From the NCBI GenBank assembly GCA_903912585.1, contig CAIWHY010000429.1:1-5352 (forward strand): 5,352 bases of DNA, read 5' to 3'. The translations under genes were made by a program, and so were the position numbers. The DNA comes from an uncultured Thermoleophilia bacterium. Its GTDB lineage: Bacteria; Actinomycetota; Thermoleophilia; UBA2241. This document shows, in pieces, positions 1 to 5,352 of the stretch. Position 1 is the first letter of the stretch. Each line of letters begins with the position of its first letter. Under the pieces are notes generated by a model. That model worked only from the letters and a program-made list of their open reading frames with translations, did no database searches and was not told the DNA's origin.

Positions 1-1269
<1,269 letters not shown>

Positions 1270-1273
<4 letters not shown>

Positions 1274-1293
1274 TCTGCCGCCCTCGCTTTCAT
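1270..1293 (-). other. Candidate 7-codon leader ORF whose stop overlaps the presumed Fic start
   Basis: On the minus strand an ATG at 1293-1291 opens a seven-codon frame (MKARAAE) ending in TAG at 1272-1270. This stop overlaps, as ATAG, the ATA that sits where the Fic protein should begin. A GAGGG sequence (minus strand, 1285-1281) lies inside it, seven bases before the ATA, at normal ribosome-binding distance. It could be a coupling leader. It could also be the true N-terminus displaced by an indel, since one added base would join it in frame to the Fic sequence. It could also be coincidence. Confidence 0.25.
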
Positions 1294-1471
1294 CGAATCA
1301 GAGCGCTCACCGTCGCGTCTTTGAAAGCATACGCCACATTCGTTGCAATTACCTCGCACGTGGCGCCCACGGACAGCCGGATGGGGAGGGTCCGCGCACC
1401 ACGGCGACGGTCCCGCGAGGACCGCAGACGAGGCCGCACGTCGAAGGCGCCGGCGCAGGGTCCCTCCGGCG

Positions 1472-1501
1472 GCGCACCAGCGGCTGCCAGGGACGGTGCG
1501 C
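1472..1501. promoter_or_regulatory. Operator-like inverted repeat upstream of the candidate DUF420 promoter
   Basis: GCGCACC (1472-1478) and its exact reverse complement GGTGCGC (1495-1501) flank a 16-base spacer and end 10 bases before the candidate -35 element. The position would suit a regulator-binding site. A seven-base repeat in DNA this GC-rich can arise by chance, so the call is tentative. Confidence 0.2.
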
Positions 1502-1511
1502 TGCGCCTGCG

Positions 1512-1539
1512 TTGCCCCAGCCGCGCCGTGGGGTACAGT
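1512..1539 (+). promoter_or_regulatory. Candidate sigma70-type promoter for the DUF420 gene
   Basis: TTGCCC (1512-1517, four of six matches to TTGACA) is followed after 16 bases by TACAGT (1534-1539, four of six matches to TATAAT). Transcription would begin near 1546, giving a leader of about 30 bases before the GTG at 1578. It is the best-spaced pair seen upstream of the plus-strand genes. Both hexamers are imperfect. Confidence 0.35.
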
Positions 1540-1577
1540 GACGGCACGCGCGCGGGCCATGGCATGGGGGTAGACAG

Positions 1578-2042
1578 GTGAACGCGTTTCTCGACGGCTC
1601 CGGGTTCCTGACGTCCAAGGCGCCGCTCGGTTCGGACATCTCGCTGATCGTGATGCTCGTGGCGGCAGTCCTTTTCACGGTGGGCTGGCGGCTGGCGGCG
1701 CGCAAGGACCTCGAGGCGCACCGCTGGGTGATGACCGCGGCGGTGCTGCTGAACCTGATCCCCGTCGCCATCTGGATGATCAGGTACTTCGTGTCCTACG
1801 CCCTCCCCGAGCTGCCGGCGCGGCTCGGCCAGAGTCCCTACGGCCTCACCGCGCTGCACGCCCTCGTGGGCGCCGTCGGCGTGCTGCTGGGCGTCTTCGT
1901 GGCGCTGCGCGGCAACGAGCTGGTACCGAAGGCGCTGCGCTTCAGGAACTACAAGGCGTTCATGCGGCCGGCCTACGCTCTCTACATGGCCGGCACCGTG
2001 CTGGGCGTCGTGCTCTACCTCGTGGTCTACGCCGGCCTGTGA
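1578..2042 (+). CDS. DUF420 family four-helix membrane protein (CtaM/YozB-like)
   Basis: This is a 154-residue inner-membrane protein with four predicted transmembrane helices, at about residues 20-39, 50-72, 91-111 and 131-151. Conserved-looking positions are His48-Arg49 before helix 2 (AHRWVM), His94 in helix 3 (ALHALVGAVGVLLG) and the basic stretch RFRNYKAFMR at 121-130 leading into helix 4. This arrangement and length fit DUF420 (PF04238). Its characterised member CtaM (YozB in Bacillus) is needed for maturation of a haem-copper terminal oxidase. The membrane histidines could be haem or metal ligands, but that is inference. The start is GTG at 1578, chosen because GGGGG (1566-1570) precedes it by seven bases and the protein then has the family length. 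No cytochrome oxidase genes are visible, so the role here is unproven. A candidate promoter lies at 1512-1539, and the next gene begins 64 bases after the stop. Confidence 0.85.
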   Translation: MNAFLDGSGFLTSKAPLGSDISLIVMLVAAVLFTVGWRLAARKDLEAHRWVMTAAVLLNLIPVAIWMIRYFVSYALPELPARLGQSPYGLTALHALVGAVGVLLGVFVALRGNELVPKALRFRNYKAFMRPAYALYMAGTVLGVVLYLVVYAGL

Positions 2043-2106
2043 CGGCGACCGGCGGCGAAGCCACTCCTACCGGCCGCCACGGCGTGAGCTGCCGCGGACC
2101 CAGCCG

Positions 2107-3386
2107 GTGAACGGCTCGTCCCTCCCGCCGTCGCCGTGGACGTCCGGCCGCTGGACCTGGTTCCGCACTCCCGACCGGCGCATCCTCGCGCTCAGCATCG
2201 CGATCCAGCTGGCGCTCGCGGTGTTCCTCGGCCACTCGCGCGACACGCGCATGTTCATGGCCACCGGGTACCTCGTGGCCACCGGGCACAGCCCGTATGT
2301 CTCGATGGACCTCACCGGCGTGTTCCACCACGTCGGCTTCAAGGCGCTCTCGGTCGTCGGCTACCCGCCCCCGTGGCCGCTGCTGCTGGGCGGCATCTAC
2401 CGCGGCTTCTACGGGGTCGGGCACCACCTGCTGGTCTACAACTTCGCCCTCAAGCTGCCGGTGATCGCGGCCACGGTCGCGCTCGCGTACCTCGTGGCCG
2501 CGAGCGCCCAGAGCCTCGGCGCCTCCCCGGCCGCGGCGCGCCGCGCGTGGATCGCCATCCTGCTCAACCCGTTCGTCATCTACGTCGCCGCCGCGTGGGG
2601 CCAGATCGACGCCATCGCGGCGCTGCTGGCGCTGGCGGCGATCGTGCTGGCCGTCTCCCACGCGCACCTCTCCGCCGTCGTGCTGGCGCTCGCCGTGTGC
2701 TTCAAGCCGATCGCGGCGCCCGTGCTGATCGTGGTGCTCGTCTACCTCCTGGCGCGGTCGGCGCGGCGGGCGGCGACGTATGCGCTGATCTTCCTCGCCG
2801 CGACGCTCGTCTTCTACGTGGGGCCGTTCCTGCTGCTCGGCTGGAGCGCGGCGCCGCTGCGGCAATTCAACTCGCAGTTCACGATGACCGGCACGATGTC
2901 GTACATGACGGTCGTCCGGCTCTTCAAGGACCCGCTGATGCTGCAGGGTCACTGGTGGCTGCTCGGGCTCGCCTGGGTCCCGGCGCTCGCCGTGGCGGCG
3001 GTGATCGGGCTGCGCCACGGGGTCGCGGACGTGCCCGACCTCTTCCGCAAGAGCGCCGCGCTCGTGCTCGTCTTCTTCCTCGCACGCACGTGGCTGGCCG
3101 AGCCCAACGTCGTGCTGGTCCTCGCGCTGGTCCTCGTGCTCGCCGCACGCCGCGACCTCGACCGGCGCTTGTTCACCGCCATCTGGGCTATCGCGCTCGC
3201 GTTCACGGTCCTCAATGCCTCGCCGCTCCAGCTGCTGTTCGTCTCGTTCCCGCACGCGATGGAGACGTCCCTTGCCTTCGTCGCGCGCTACGGCGATGCC
3301 ACCTTGCTGGCGCGCGCCGCACTGGTCGTGGCCTGGCAGGTCGCGGGCTGGTGGGTAGTGGTCGCGTGTCTGCGGCGGAGGCCGTC

Positions 3387-3390
<4 letters not shown>
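2107..3390 (+). CDS. GT-C fold polyprenyl-phosphate-sugar glycosyltransferase (GT87/mannosyltransferase-like)
   Basis: This is a 427-residue polytopic membrane protein with about 9-11 hydrophobic segments. Such enzymes use a polyprenyl-phosphate-linked sugar and transfer it to a glycan or lipid on the outer face of the cytoplasmic membrane. Visible hallmarks are Asp46 in the first extracytoplasmic loop (SRDTRMF), a probable catalytic acid, followed by GHSPY at 60-64. Further on come YPPPW at 86-90, LNPFVIYVAAAWGQID at 153-168, CFKP at 198-201 and TWLAEPN at 328-334. The YPP, NP...WGQxD and KP elements are typical of GT87/DUF2029 and related mannosyltransferases. The start is GTG at 2107, with a weak GGA (2096-2098) eight bases upstream and no other ATG or GTG in frame after the DUF420 stop. 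The stop overlaps the next gene's GTG by four bases, implying coupling. The sugar donor and acceptor cannot be read from the sequence. Confidence 0.82.
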
Positions 3391-4330
<940 letters not shown>

Positions 4331-4334
<4 letters not shown>

Positions 4335-5352
4335 CGAAGGCGCTGCTCATCTACCCGTTCTTCCGGCGCTCCCTGGACCGCACACGCTTCCGCTTCCCGC
4401 CACTCGGCATCGCCTACGTCGCCGCCGCCCTGCGCGAGGCGGGACACGAGGTGAGCCTGCTCGACTGCACCTTCCTGGACCGCGACCAGGCGGTGCGAGC
4501 CGCGCGAGCGACCGGCGCGGAGGTCGTGGGCATCTACTCCATGGCGACGATGCTCGAGGACGCCCTCGGCTTCGCCGCAGCGCTGCGCGGGCAGTGCGAC
4601 CTGCTGGTCGCCGGCGGGCCCCTGCCGACGTGCGACCCCGGGGCCTTCGTTGAACGATTCGACGTCGTCGTCCGCGGGGAGGGCGAGCAGACGATGGTCG
4701 AACTGCTCGCCGCCCGCGCGGCCGGAGCCGACCTCGGCGCCGTGCCCGGCGTGGTGCTCGGGCGCGGGCCGGCCGGCGCCGATGGCGACGCCCGTCGCGG
4801 CAGCCCCTTCTGCGCGCCGCCGCGCCCGTTCGCCGCCGACCTCGACGCGCTCCCCTTCCCGGCCCGCGACCTGCTGCCCAACGCCGACTACATCCGCTTC
4901 GGCAGGCGCCGGTACGGTGCCTCGATCACGACCGTGATGAGCACGCGCGGCTGCCCCTACCAGTGCGAGTTCTGCAGCAACGTGGTGTTCGGCGCCTCGT
5001 ACCGCGAGCGCTCGCCGGAGAACGTGCTCGACGAGGTCGAGCAGGCGCTCCGGCTGGGCTACGAACGCATCTCGTTCGCCGACGACGTCTTCACGCTCGA
5101 CGCGCGCCGCGTGCGCGCCATCTGCGAGGAGATCGGGCGGCGCGGCCTGCGCTTCGGCTGGGAGTGCCTCGGCCGCGTCGACACCTTCGACGACGAGACC
5201 GCGCACGCGATGAAGCTGGCGGGCTGCTTCCGCGTCTTCTTCGGCATCGAGTCCGGCAACGACGAGATCCTCGCGCTGATGCACAAGAAGATCACCGCCG
5301 CCGAGGCGCGTACGGCGGTGGAATGCGCCCACCGGGCGGGGCTGGAGGTAGG
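4331..5352 (+). CDS. Cobalamin-binding radical SAM protein, 3' end beyond right edge
   Basis: Class B radical SAM enzymes bind B12 and a [4Fe-4S] cluster and often methylate unreactive carbons or rearrange rings in lipids, cofactors and natural products. The visible 340 residues begin with a Rossmann-type B12-binding domain (about 1-140). It holds PPLGIAYVAAALREAGHEV at 23-41, VVGIYS at 65-70, AGGPLPTCDP at 94-103 and VVRGEGEQT at 113-121. The radical SAM core follows, with the cluster motif CxxxCxxC at Cys208, Cys212 and Cys215 (STRGCPYQCEFCS), FADDVFTLD at 249-257, WECLGRVD at 277-284 and GIESGND at 305-311. The start is GTG at 4331, overlapping the previous TGA by four bases. Family members are commonly 450-550 residues, so the C-terminal part that usually helps define specificity is outside the window. 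Co-location with a GT-C enzyme hints at an envelope lipid or glycan substrate. The family call is firm; the substrate is unknown. Confidence 0.95.

Larger units (their letters stand above)
1298..1577. other. Divergent intergenic region
   Basis: About 280 bases separate the upstream in-frame stop of the minus-strand Fic frame from the GTG of the DUF420 gene. The part nearest the Fic gene (about 1250-1350) is noticeably less GC-rich than the rest and probably holds the Fic promoter, though no convincing -35/-10 pair stands out. The part nearest DUF420 holds the inverted repeat and candidate promoter listed separately. The overlapping frames here lack recognisable protein content and look like GC-rich shadows. 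Confidence 0.6.

Noticed and set aside
1314..1347. Minus-strand TTGCAA-N17-TTCAAA as a Fic promoter
   Set aside because: The -10 hexamer matches only three of six positions and nothing else supports it.
2051..2078. GGCGGC/GCCGCC inverted repeat after the DUF420 stop as a terminator
   Set aside because: The stem is only six pairs with a 16-base loop and no T-run, so it is unlikely to terminate transcription.
1960..3255. 431-codon minus-strand reading frame
   Set aside because: Its translation is an extreme Arg/Glu/His/Asp mixture with no fold, as expected opposite a membrane protein in GC-rich DNA.
2136..3386. Upstream extension of the unknown-protein frame through the glycosyltransferase gene
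   Set aside because: The frame stays open by composition only. The translated part before 3387 is Arg/Pro/Ala-rich and non-protein-like, and a GTG with GGAG upstream exists at 3387.

Overview
The window looks like chromosomal DNA from a very GC-rich bacterium (about 70% GC or more by eye). Third codon positions are strongly GC-biased, which is why long antisense shadow reading frames occur over every gene. The gene types (DUF420 membrane protein, GT-C glycosyltransferase, cobalamin-binding radical SAM protein) suit a Gram-negative environmental lineage such as Desulfobacterota, Myxococcota or Acidobacteriota. That placement is inference from gene content and composition only.

Layout: (1) Minus strand, left edge to about 1273: a Fic-domain protein with an N-terminal Fic_N region, a class II-type inhibitory motif, the Fic signature and a C-terminal winged-helix segment. 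It continues into a Gly/Asp-rich tail that runs off the left edge. It has no ordinary start codon, and its Fic signature has Gly in place of the usual Asp/Glu. (2) 1298-1577: a divergent intergenic region with a candidate sigma70-type promoter and an upstream inverted repeat, both reading rightward. (3) Plus strand, 1578-2042: a four-helix DUF420 membrane protein. (4) Plus strand, 2107 to the right edge: a tight three-gene unit made of a polytopic GT-C glycosyltransferase, a protein of unknown function with a 13-glycine tract, and a B12-binding radical SAM protein cut by the right edge. These three genes join through two successive 4-base GTGA stop/start overlaps.

How the genes may work together: the GTGA overlaps imply translational coupling of the glycosyltransferase, the unknown protein and the radical SAM enzyme. 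Membrane glycosyl transfer from a polyprenyl-phosphate sugar next to a B12 radical SAM enzyme suggests modification of an envelope glycan or lipid, with the middle protein as an uncharacterised partner. This is inference. DUF420 lies 64 bases upstream on the same strand and may share the transcript, but its family role (haem-copper oxidase maturation) is not obviously related. All four plus-strand genes start with GTG. No RNA genes, insertion sequences or CRISPR arrays were seen.
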